From Serripes groenlandicus (Eukaryota; Mollusca; Bivalvia; Cardiida; Cardiidae), in NCBI GenBank assembly GCA_031761405.1, contig JASEVX010000001.1:43241587-43305586 (forward strand): a DNA stretch of 64,000 nucleotides. Reading direction: 5' to 3'. How positions within the stretch are numbered: position 1 is the first letter of the stretch; each line of letters begins with the position of its first letter. Made by a program: the position numbers and the translations under genes. This document shows, one piece after another, positions 29,971 through 42,200 of this stretch. The notes under the pieces were generated by a model. The model saw nothing but the letters and a program-made list of their open reading frames with translations. It did not search any database and had not been told where the DNA came from.

Positions 29971-30583
29971 ACAAGAGTGCCAGGATGGCCTTTGAGCGCT
30001 TACCTGAGCAATGAGATGACATTTATATCATTAAGACAAACATTCTGACACAATTTCAAAAAGGTTAAGCAAAAAATCCAGCCTCTCGAGTGTTTACAAG
30101 ATTTTCCTTAGATTTGGCCTTGTGATCTAGTTTTTGACCATACATAACCCATTTTCAACTTGGCCTAGATACCATTTAGACAAACATTCTGCGATCTCTA
30201 GTGTTAACATGATTTTCCTTCAATTTAGCCTAGTGACCTACTTTTTGACCCTACATGACCCATATTCGAAATTGGCCTACATATCATCAAGCCAAATATT
30301 CTGATAAAGTTTCAACATGATCAAGTTAAAAATGCGGCCTTCAGAGTGTTAACAAGGTATACCTTCAATTTGACCTAGTGACCTATTTTTTGACCCCATA
30401 TTGCCCAGTTTCAAACTTGTCCAAGATTTGATGGAGATGAGTGTTCTGATAAACTTTCATGAATATCGGATGCAATATCTAGAGTGTTGACAAGGCAATT
30501 GTTGACTTCGCAAGAGGGATGACGGATAAAATGTGATCACAATAGCCTACCTTGAGAACTTCGTGCTCAAGTGAGCTAAAAAG
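29971..30583 (+). mobile_element. Tandem-core element E7, diverged
   Basis: Starts ACAAGAGTGCCAGGATGGCC (hairpin GCCAGGATGGC) and ends CTCAAGTGAGCTAAAAA. Three diverged units with the marker 'GACCTAxTTTTTGACCC' at irregular spacing (about 110-145 bp). The left arm GCTTACCTGAG nearly complements the right CTCAAGTGAGC. Confidence 0.8.
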
Positions 30584-31271
30584 ATCAATAATGTGCCTAG
30601 TTATGTGAAGCAATGCAAGTTGGTATCAAAGAAAGTGTGATTGCGATAGGCTCAGTCTTATCAAAATCCATTGATTACATAATAAGCTTCTAAAATGGTT
30701 TATAATAAGTGATTTTCTAAAAGTGTAGAAATTGATCAGAATGCATTGATGTGCAGGCTGATCTGAATGTACACCATTAATAAAGGCATGAATGTACCTT
30801 TGAGCATGGACAGGCGCCATTAAAATATACTCTTTTAATTAATAATTTCTCACATATGACAAATCTGCAGCAGACCACTTTAAACCACTTTAAAAACAAA
30901 CAGGAAAAATATGGAAAATCGTTGATGTTTTCAAAAACCGTCAGCTACAGATAAGTCAAAATATGCCTGCATGTTAAAAAAGTTCAGGAAATGCCACAGT
31001 ATATGTTACCAAATGAGACAAATATAAAGAGTGCTACTTTCTTGAAGGGTTACATAGTCAGTAAAATGTGCATGCTCATATTGATTGTGATTTGATGCTC
31101 ATAACGGAATTAAAACATAAAGCTTACATATTTTTAATTATTAAAATTAACAAAGCAATATTGTATTATAATTTTTGCATAGATTACAAAAAAATTCTCA
31201 CAAATACTAATAACCCAATAGATGATAAGCTCCATCAAGCTAAAATGTCTCTTAATGCATATTTAGTTTAA

Positions 31272-31496
31272 CCCTTTTCCTCAAAAAGGCAATTTCAGAG
31301 GCCTATGCAGCAGACGTATTTTAAAAACATTTCGGCAAGAGTAGAAATTGCTCAGGATGAGCAATTTCTAATTTTGCCAAAAGATTTTCATCGCAATTTA
31401 ATACAGGTAATTATACTTTAATAAATAGAGATTTTCTACTTTTTCCCCCTTATTTACAAATTCCTTGGCTGCAGATTTGTTGTATTTGGAAAAGGG
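31272..31496. mobile_element. TTAA-flanked MITE, 225 bp, diverged
   Basis: TTAA at 31268 and 31497. Ends CCCTTTTCCTCAAAAAGGC and GTATTTGGAAAAGGG. Hairpin tip GCTCAGGATGAGC. Confidence 0.88.
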
Positions 31497-31715
31497 TTAA
31501 TATTTTTAATCTTACATTGATTGTGAATCAAGTTCTTACACAAACAAACAATCTTCAATCTGTAAGCAAAAGTTAAATTATTAAACAAGGTTGAAAACAT
31601 TGTGACAAAAGGAGAAATTGCTCATTATAAGCAACTTCTGCTTTTGTCACCATGTTTTCAAAAGTCGTCTGCTGCAGAGGCGTCAAATTGCATCTATAAG
31701 TGGGAAATAGTAAAT

Positions 31716-32078
31716 TAATAAACGAGTTTCCTAAGATGGTATGCTTTGGCGAGTGTCATATTCAGCTTAGTTAACGAGTTTATTAAAAGTGATAATAAAT
31801 AAACACGAATGAGATATTCTATCTATCGCACAAAGTGATTTATGAGGCGTTTACGAAAAAATGTACATAATGTTTACCATATTTCTACATGTAATTTGCC
31901 GGTTTTGGTGCTGAGGTGACAAATGTTATAATGTCAAACCGATGTCATTTTCATAGTTTGTTTTCCGCTTTGTAACAGGCTTGAGCGTAAGACTGGAAAC
32001 CAGTCTAGTAGTGTCATATGATATTTATGTAATGGGATTTTGACACTCCCAGAGAGGGCTTTATTTGATAAATATTTA
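31716..32078. repeat. Unclassified interspersed repeat U1, copy 2 (inverted)
   Basis: Carries the same blocks as 15722-16092 in opposite orientation: TCATATTCAGCTTAGTTAAC, GATGTCATTTTCATAGTTTG, AGTGTCATATGATATTTAT, TTTTGACACTCCCAGAG. Individual blocks are well conserved, with small indels between them. Confidence 0.7.
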
Positions 32079-33056
32079 TATAAAACATTTTAAACTCTTT
32101 CCCTCATGTAGACGCTTTCTAACGCCTCTGCAGCAGACAGCTTTTTGAAAACATGAGGACAAAAGAAGAAATTGCTCAAAGCGAGCAATTTCTCCTTTTG
32201 TCACCATGTTTTCAACTCTATTAAATTATTGAACTTTCATTTAATTGGAGTTCCCAAATGTTTTCAGGTATGTTTTCAAATTCGTCTGCTGTAGAATCTT
32301 TGTATGAGGGAAAGTGATAACACAAGTCCAGCACTCTCTTTGTTTGAGCCACCATCTCCCACACATGAATATTTTAGTCACCCCATGTGGGTAATGTTGT
32401 GAAACAAGAAACATTTCATTTCAGGTTTTTGGCAAAGGTTACGTCTTAGGATATGCCAAATATGTCCGTGTGAAAAGGTATAAACTGGCTTTTGTGAACA
32501 TTGTAGATCCAGATCAGTCTGATGAAGATCTACAATGGTCACATATTACTTACACATGCTTGATTGAGGCTTCTTTCAATATATGTAGATTATGTTAAGG
32601 CAAAGCAAAAGCACAGGCTAATCTGAACCTACACTGATCAGAAAAGCCAACCTTTTGTGATTAACGGGCTTCTTGAAGAGATCTAAATCAGACCGACCTA
32701 TGCAGAAGCATGGTTATGTTAGATCTAAGATCTACTTGAGCAATTGATCAGCCTACAATTATACCTACCGTCTATGCAGATGCGTTTTGATGGACATGTA
32801 GCAGAGGACTTTTGGAAACATTGTTGGAAAAGGACAATTTACTACTGAAAAGCAATTTCTCCTTTTCCCAGAATGTTTTTCACTCTAATTGTACTTTCAT
32901 TTAGATAGTTTTACCATATTTCCCAAAGATGTTTTCAAAAGTTGTCAAATTTTTTCTACATGGGTAAAGGTTAAAACTAACTCTAGGACATTTATCAAAT
33001 GACAAATTCTTCTTTTCTGCTCATATCAAACTAGCTCTCAATGTTTCAAGTCAGTT

Positions 33057-33227
33057 TTATTTCTTGAGATCATGCTGTTCCAGCCATTTGTTACAGATGG
33101 TAATCACAGCATTCTGTCCCATACTCTTTGCAGCCCGTAGAATTCTCTTAACATCATCAACCCGACTTTCCTTGACGGCCATCAAATATGCTGATCGTAG
33201 TTTGCCACATAAAATGTAAGCATTGAT
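33057..33227 (-). CDS. ZFYVE26: ZFYVE26 terminal coding exon
   Basis: Acceptor after a long T-run, tttacag. Encodes INAYILCGKLRSAYLMAVKE and then SMGQNAVITICNKWLEQHDL and KK, stop TAA. The 'GKLRSAYL.AVK' and 'ICxxWL' signatures are the conserved C-terminus of spastizin. An AATAAA hexamer overlaps the stop codon, but it is too close to be a normal poly(A) signal and I see no better one nearby. Confidence 0.95.
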   Translation of the reverse strand: MNAYILCGKLRSAYLMAVKESRVDDVKRILRAAKSMGQNAVITICNKWLEQHDLKK

Positions 33228-36200
33228 CTGTAAAAAAAAAAAAAAACATATAAACCTTTTCAAACATACAAGAAATCTGCAGCAGATGACTTTCAAACTA
33301 AAAGACCCCAGAGTGCCAGTATAGTTCCATTCTGGGCTCCGGAAATTTTGAAATCTCAATAGGTCCATATTTTTTTTGAACCGGTTCTCTTTGTCGACAT
33401 GATTTACGTTGCCAAGCCGGTCATTTGACTTTTTGAACATCGCAAGTAAATTTCGTTGAGCCCTTTCTCCAATGTATCGAAGGACAAATTTAATGAAATG
33501 AAGTTAAAACTTCTGCCTTATAATATATACAGTGACCTGTTTATTTTTACGAAGCGTTTCGTAAATATCTTTTTTTTCCTGCCACCTTGAAAGGTTACAA
33601 AGGTCACGTGACCTATGGAAATTCCCTAATGACCCCAACAGCCAATCAGATGCACTCAATGGGATTTTCTCTGGTAATTCCGTCATCCATCCATTCTACA
33701 CCGAGGTATATTGTCAAACTTAATTGGATCGATAATCTGTTTACATCACGGTAAGTGACTATCTCGAAGGTTTACAGATGACTCTGTTCTCGTGTACATG
33801 TTGCATAATGGTTTGAAACAGTGTAGATCGTTTGTAGCAGTTTGAAACGGTCCGAAACGAAAATAAAAATAACATCACTGAGCTGTTCAGACCGGACTGG
33901 GAACGATTAAAATATTTTAAACTGATGAACTATTAATTAGCAAACACTTTTAAAGAAGCCTTTAACCCATGCATTATCTATCAAACCGAAGGGAGTGATT
34001 ACATAACCGAATGTCACACCTCCTGGACTGATTACCTGACAGCTTATCTTGATTACGTCACGGTAAGTGACTCTCTCCTACGCTTTAGTAACAAAGAGCG
34101 TGTGTACTTGCTAGGATTTTATTGGTTTTTCGTTTACACAGTGACATATATAGCGTAGGTATTAACGAGATTTTATAAATATCATAAAATCTCGGACCGA
34201 TTTTTATACAAGTTTTAAGATTGCAATCGACCTGACAATCTGAATTCTGGTCCGGACTGGCACTTTCACCGGTTTTCCGAAGCCCTGGTTCCATTGTCAT
34301 TAGGCAAAAATAACATATAATAGTCTATAGCCATATAAAGCAAAACAGACCCTCCCCCTGGTGGCCATGTTTTTCAACAAATCAATATAGCTTAAAGGAA
34401 TCACTTTAAGGGTCACCAAAGGAACATTTCTACAAAATTGTTTGAAAATTAGCCGGATACTTTTTACATTTTCACTTAAGCTATAGCAGCCCTGCCCCCC
34501 TGGTGGCCATTTTTTTGGACAAATCGATATGACTTGAAGGAATCTAATAGAGGGTCAGCCTAGGAACATTTCATCATAATTAGTTTAGAATCAGCCTACA
34601 TGTTTTGTAGGAGTAGTATTTTAAAGAGTTTTGTTTAGGTTGCAATGGAAACCGGAATTTTGGATGGATATTTTTTTTAAAAATAATTTAAGAGAGAACA
34701 TTGAGATGATGCTACCTGTGAAGATTCATCCCAATAGGCCCAGTTGTTACAGAGTAGAAATTTGAAGCAAAAAGTATACCCACACTTACATACAGCGGAA
34801 AATTAACCATGACATACCGGTAAGCTCAACTGGCTTACAGCCAGTGGAGCCAAAAATAAGGTGAAAATATATAAACTCTATAAATTAAAGAACAATTATT
34901 GAATAAAGATAAAAACATTGTGAAAAAAAAGGAGAAATTAGTATTCACATACAATAATCAAGATATATTTTATCAGACAATTTGTTAACTTGTAACCTGG
35001 AATACCCATTATTATATGAAGACTTAACCCTTTCCCTCATATAGACGCGTTCTGATGCCTCTGCAGCAGACGGCTTTTTCAAAACATAGTGACAAAGGAA
35101 GAAATTGCTCAAAATGAGCAATTTTTCCTTTTGTCACAATGTTTCCCACTTTAAGCTATAGGTTATCCATACAATTATAGAGATTTTCTATTTTTTGACA
35201 AAATATGTTCAGTCGTCTGCTGCAGAATTGACGTATGAGGGAAAGGGTTAAAAACACTTTTTATGAAAGTTGTGGAAAATCGAGACCAATAAAATATGTA
35301 AGCAAATATAGAAAACGAGAAAGAACACATGAGTCGCCTGTCAAAAGGTAAGTGACAGCATGACAGACAGATGGACAGAAAGTGAGAAGTGATCCCGATG
35401 TATCACCCTGCCAAGGCAGTAAGAGAAATAGAGAAATGGCTCATTGTGAGCAAATCTACTTTTCTTGCAATATTTCAACAAAAGTTGTCAGTACCAAGGG
35501 ACCTTTAATATTGCTTGGAATTAGCATAGCTTTAATACTACTTACCTTGTTTGCATCTTTTCTTAACAGTTTTATGATGTTCTCAGCTTCTTTTGCCTAA
35601 AATGTACAGTTTTTACATATAGTTATACATCAATTAGACCAACACTACTGAAAGTTATCACACATATTAAGTACAATAATTAGTTTACAAGTTTAAATAC
35701 ACGCACTAATAAAATACATTTATTAATCCTTTCCCAAATGTAGACACTTGTTAACGCCTCTGTAGCAGACAACTTTCTCCTTTTGACACAGTGTTTTGAA
35801 CTCTTTTCAGTAATTACACTTTTATTTATAGAAGTTTTCTATGATTTTGCCCAGATGTGTTGAAGCCGTCTACTGCATGTATGTGGGAAAGGGTAAACTT
35901 GCAGATGCCTTTCTATGCATCTGCATCAGAAGTCTTTTGAAATTATTGTTTGAGCTCTTTTTCAATAATTCCACTTTGGTTAATATAGATTTCATTATTT
36001 AATACTAGATATTTTCATAGCTGTTTGCTTAAGATTTGTTGTATGAGGTAAAGTGTAACAAGCCCAAATCCCAGATCCTTAAAGCTTACATCATTTGAAT
36101 CCAATTGAACTAGCAATTTATTTCAATGGAGAGATGTAAGAAAATCTAAAATTAAAAGGTCAGGCTGAAAAACGATTGAGTCCATCCATGAACAAGAGCT

Positions 36201-39200
36201 GTCAGAGGACAGCGTGCTCGACTTGTTTGTGCTTGCCAATAAAACAAAACTTTTTTGGGTGGTACAGAAAACATAACCAAGTACTTTATCATACCATTTA
36301 TAAGCAATTAAAGGGTCATAATTCTTACAAAAACCTTCCCTGATTAATGCACTCTTGGCTGTTGGTGGAGGTAATGATGGTAAAAAGATATTGTAAGTGT
36401 CTAAGCTATATCTGTAATTGTTTTGAGAAAAAAAATGATTTTGTATGAATAACTTAATCAAAATTCTAAATCCATAAAGGGCCATAATTCTTAAAAGAAG
36501 AGGGCCATGTTGGCCCTGGATCGCTCACCTGATTTTTCTTTTTCTTCACTTTAGCTATATACCCTAGGAACATTTCTACAAAATTATTTGAAAATCGGCC
36601 CGACACTTTTGGAGGAGAAGATTTTCACTATAGCCATATAATGCAAAATAGCCTTGCCCACTAGCGGCCATGTTTTTCGACCAATCAACATGGCTTGAAG
36701 GAATCTGAAAGTGGGTCACTTAAGGAACATTTCTACAAAATTATTTGAAAATCGGCCTGACACTTTCGGAGAAGAAGATTTTTTAAGTTTTCACTATAGC
36801 CATATAAGGAAAAAATAGCCCCGTCCCCCTGGCGGCCATGTTTTTTCGACCAATCAACACGGTTTGAAGGAATCTGATAGAGGGTCATCCAAGGAACATT
36901 TCTACAAAATTATTTGAAAATCTGCCAACCAGTTTGGGAGAAGAAGATTTTTTAAGTTTTCACTATAGCCATATAAGGCAAAATAGCCCTGTCCACTGGC
37001 GGCCATATTTTTCGACCAATCAACATGGCTTGAAGGAATCTGAAAGAGGGTCATCCAAGAAACATTTCAACAAAATTATTTTAATCGGCCTAACACTTTC
37101 GGAGGAGAAGATTTTTTAAGTTTTCACTATAGCCATATAAGGCAAAATAGCCCCGCCCCCTGGCGGCCATGTTTTTTGACCAATCAACATGGCTTGAAGG
37201 AATCTGATAGAGGGTCATCCAAGGAATATTTCTACAAAATTATTTGAAAATCTGCCAACCAGTTTGGGAGAAGAAGAATTTTGAAGTTTTTTTCATTTTG
37301 TTGCCATGGAAACCAGAATTCTGCATGGATCCCAAAAGTTTGAAGGAAATCTGGTGAGGTCATTGAGAGGATGCTTTCTGTGTAGTTTCATCCCAATTGA
37401 CCCACTGGTTACTGAGGAGAAGAAGTTGACGGACGCCGGACAAAAGGCGATCACAATAACTCACCTTGAGCAAAGCTAAGGTGAGCTAAAAACCGTTATG
37501 TACTCTTGCCTGTTGATGGAGGTAATGATGATGAATAAGTGTTGTAAGTTTTAAAGCAATATCTGTAATGGTTTTGACAAAAAAGTAAATTGGTCCAAAA
37601 AACTTAATCAAGGTGCAACACTAATACCGACGCAGACGCCGACGCTGAGGCGGGTAGTATAGCTTCGAAAAGTCGAGCTAAAAAAGGTACAAGTTGGCAT
37701 TTCTGAACAGAGTTGTTTCAAATCAACATGTGTATTTGCCCTGTTTTATCAGAATCTGCATAAGTTGACAGAAACTTCTAACGAGATTGTGTAAGTAATA
37801 TTTGAAAAGTGTAGATTTTGATCAGACTGTGGATGGATGTGTAGGTCACCTTGAACCTTTTCCCATAGACAGGCTCAATTAATTATTTAACAGATATGAT
37901 ATGATATTTTAAGGGTTTTCTGCTTTGAAAACCTTGAGGTTGAGGAAACAAGATATAACATATAGGAAATAGAAAAAAAAATCGGGAGTAGGAGAAATTG
38001 CTCATATTAAGCAATTTCTCTTTTCACACAATGTTTTCAAAAGTCATCTGCTGGAGAAGTGACAGAGATAGTCTGCATCAGGAAAATAGTCAACCTTGGT
38101 TACCTGTGTTTTGTCATCAGATACGACGAGTAGACATGCCCCGAGTATTTCATCCATAGTTTCATCACTGTCCATTCCCGACGACTCTACGATTTTCAGC
38201 AGCTGATGCATGTCGCTATAGCAATGGTTCTTTGCCATTTCCCGGGCAACATGCGTGTAAATTCCAACAGCACCAAGTTTATATTCCTACAAAGACAACA
38301 CTATCTGTATACTTATCTACAATTTACAGAACTCATCTAAAATGGATTGAATGTTGCTTTTCAACAATTTTCTAGTCATACCTCAGCATCCAGTTCACCT
38401 ACCCATGTGTTTCCTGACTTTCTCATACCAAGACTCCACACAACAGTATTTCCAAGCAACAGACTGCTTTTCGACATAGAATGTTAGCCTATTGGTATAA
38501 AACAAATGATGCTTGTCACTTTAACTTTTGTCAATTATCAGAAGAATGTTTACTGAGCTGGGATTCGAACTCTCAACCACTGGATTGACAGCATGTGTTG
38601 CTACCGACTTATCAACTGGGGCAAGTCACATCTAAAAGGTCATTGAATGAATGAAAGTTGGGATCTCAAATATAAAATGTCTGGCCCCTGATAAATAAGT
38701 GAAAAATCTGCCATGTATGTCTGACACATACTTACTTTGATGATTCTTGTTGCCAAGGTAAAAGAGGTTGCTATGTCTACACCACCCAACAGGATCTGCA
38801 ACAGTACATATATATTTTCTGTGAATTTGATACTTTCCCTTATACAGACAATATTTAAAACCCATGAAGCAAACAACTTACAAAAACATTGTTCGGAAGA
38901 TATTTTCAACACTTAAATAAAATTCTACTTCAAAATGTTCAAATATAACATTTTTTTGGTTTATATCATATGTTTTCAAAGCAGACAATTCTATACATAT
39001 ATAAAGAAGTAAATGGTGAAGAGTATGATTTTATATGTTTATTGTTTTTCTCATAATATTATGAACATGCATTCTAAGGCATCTACAGCAGATGACCTTA
39101 AAAAATAATGAGGCAGAAGGAGAAAATACATATGCTGAGCAATTTCTCCTTTCACCACAATGTTTTCAACTCTTTTTAGTAATCATATTTTCGTTTATAA

Positions 39201-42200
39201 TAGTTTTCCATATTGTTTTTCATTTTTCAAAGTCGTCTGCTGCAGAATTGATCTATGTGAGAAAGGGTTGCATCTGAACTTCATCTGTACCAAGTCACAA
39301 TAAAACTCTGAATGTTCTATGAAAACAACATTAGAAAGACTGCATCAAATGAGTCATGATTAGGAAATACCAATCTTTGTGACTTTACTACCAGCAAAGA
39401 ACCAGATCAGTCTGCATATCTGCTCAGATTGTCATTCATTGGACCCTTTCTCACATGCAATAAATCTGCAGCAGACGACTTTGAAATGATCTAGGAAAAA
39501 CACAGAAAATCTCTAAAAATGTAAGTATAATCACTGAAAAAGGTTGAAAACATTATGGCAAATGGAGAAATTGCTCGTTTTGAGCACTTTCTCTTTTTCA
39601 GAATGTTTTCAAAAGTCATCTGCTGCAGAGGCGTCAATCTTTGTGACTTCACTACCATCAATGATCCAGATCAATACGCACTTCTGTCATTCAAACAACC
39701 CTTCCCAACATACAATAAATCTGCAGCAGACGACTTTGAAAAAATTAGTCAAAAACATGACTAAATATAAATTAATGAACTATTATTGAATAAATGAAAT
39801 AAAATGAGCAATTTCTCCTCTTGCCACAATATTTTCAAAAGTTGTCTTCTGTAGAGGTGTCAAAAAGTATCTATATGTGGAAAGGGTTGCGAAACAAGCT
39901 TGCTTAATGTCGGCCTTCTGGATTCTTAACCAGTACTCTCTCCATTTGTGTGCAAAAATCCCAAAGGCAGAACCCGCTCATCACTGGATTCGAACCCAGG
40001 ACCTTTTGTATGAGAGGCCGATGATTATCACTGCACCACAGTCTTCAACCACGTTACTTTTCGTGTGATGTTTAATAGTAAGCAAGGTTTATAACTTACC
40101 ATGATTGATAGTTCATTCCTAACTTGAGAATTTCCAAACAGCGTAGGAACAGGCTTTGAAGTGTCAACAAACCTAGTTGCCATGGAAGCAGCCTCTCCCT
40201 TTCCGCTTACCAGACATGTATGAAGAAATTTTGTCACTTCAATTTGTAAGGCGATCGTCTTGATGTATCTGTAAGATCATATCATAAAAGACATCAGTTA
40301 CATCGAGCGAAAAAAGGGTCATATGTACAATCTAAATTGGCTCCAAAACTATCACAATTACTCTGTTACTCAGCATGTGTGCTAAAGTATCTAATTGGTC
40401 ACAAGCTAATCCATTCTCAAACATTAACCAATCAGAAGTCATACTTGAAACACAGAGAACATTTCTGAGCACAGATAACGTTTTCAAAGTTGTATACTTT
40501 GGGGTTCACATTTAAAAAACAAAACATACAAAAGAGCATGTGAATATTCTAACGAAAAACAAGACCTGTAGTCTCAATCGTTTTAATCCTCATATCCATT
40601 TATGGGATGAAAAATGTCCCCCTACTTGCCGAACGCAGCAGAGGACTTTTGAAAACATCTTTGCTAAAACATGGAAAATCTGTATTAATGATAGTATAAT
40701 TACAGAAAAGAATTGCGAACATTGTGGCAAATGGAGAAATTATTCATGATCAGCAATTTCTCCTATTGCCACATTGTTTTCAAAAAATTGTCTGCTGCAA
40801 CTGTATAAAATGCGCCTTTAATGAGGAGCTAACGATGATGATCAAACAATAATTCAATGTACCTCTTTACTTCTTCTGTTGTTTTAACCAGTCTAACAGT
40901 GCCTAGGTCTTTGTTCCATGTATCCGAATTCTCTAACAAGGATAGTGGATGTTGAACGTTGCCCCAGTGGGTAGGATCTAAGTAAGCCTGTGAAAATAAA
41001 GAGAATACTATTTGTCTTTACTGGAATCACTAAATATAGTAAATATAGGTAATGCATAATTTACAGTACATATTCTAATAACCAGGGTCTTTATTGGTAT
41101 TCAAATTCATTTAACCCTTGTGCAAAAACATTTCTTTGAAAACATATGGAAAATTTCAATAACTGAAAGTTTAATTATTGAATAGAGCAATTTCTCATTT
41201 TGCCACCATGTTTTCAAAAGTATTCTTCTACAGATGCGCACGCATGTCAACGAGTTTAAATAAGTATTCACAATATATATTTTTGTCCAGAATTAAAATT
41301 TTAATCCATGTTCCTTGCTTTCAAAAAGAACACACAATAATGTGTAGAGATCTGTTTAACCCTTTCCCACATACAAATATTTTTCAGCAGACAACTTTGA
41401 AAACACGCCCATTTTTATTTGGAAACTGCCTTTAAATGAAAGTACAGTACAGCTCACACAGAAAACGCATTTTCCGCGATCCCACGATTGACAAATATTT
41501 TTCATCGTGGATGATCACCGCAATTCAAACTCTATGATCACCGCGATTGACATTTCGTCGATTCAAGCTTCTTATCTATTATGAAATCACCGCGATTTCA
41601 CCGCGATTTTTACCTGTAAAAATGTTTTACTTTTATTATGTACATGTACACGTTTATCGACAAATTGCGATTCTTTTATAACCCAACTTGCTTAAATTCA
41701 TTCCATTTCAGCAAATTAATCGAAAAACAATGGAAGATTGTGTTTGTTTACGTTAAGGTCAAGTTTCGTAATAGAAAATATACGTTTAAGGTGTGGCCAT
41801 ATTGTACATATGATTATCACATGATGTTGCTTGTATCCGATATTATATACCAATTACGTATTTCTTTATATACAACGAGTGTAATATAAGCTGACCGAAT
41901 CACTATTTGTGAATTCATCCGCGTATGTTTACAAAATGACTGATCCAGGGTGCATTAAACAACATGTTTGCCGGAAATATTTGGTGGCACATTTATAAAA
42001 ACGTTGTTATAAGCAATTTCTTCTTTTGTGGCCATGTTTTCAAAAGGCTGTCTGCTGCAGATATGAGGAAAAGGTTGAAAACCCTGAAGGAGGTGTAGGG
42101 CCAAAATATTGCAGCAAAGAGTGATTTTTTTGTTATACATATTTATTTCCCTACCAGATAAAACTTTTAAATAAATTAAAAAATTTGCCTGTGACAGGCA

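Larger units (their letters stand above)
22536..33056. other. Intergenic region between convergent gene ends
   Basis: About 10.5 kb with no gene I can support. It contains near-complete MITEs (23634, 24404, 25756, 28686, 31272), many decayed MITE halves, tandem-core elements E10, E3 and E7, unclassified repeat U1 and scattered short repeats. The exon-like open frame at 27953-28081 is discussed separately. Confidence 0.75.

Noticed and set aside
33057..33440. 127-codon open frame starting MFKKSNDRLG
   Set aside because: Only its last 57 codons are the ZFYVE26 terminal exon; the rest lies upstream of the acceptor in the intron.
41638..41889. 83-codon open frame MYMYTFIDKL...
   Set aside because: AT-rich composition, no recognisable family, no splice logic. 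The region is better described as an unclassified repeat end.
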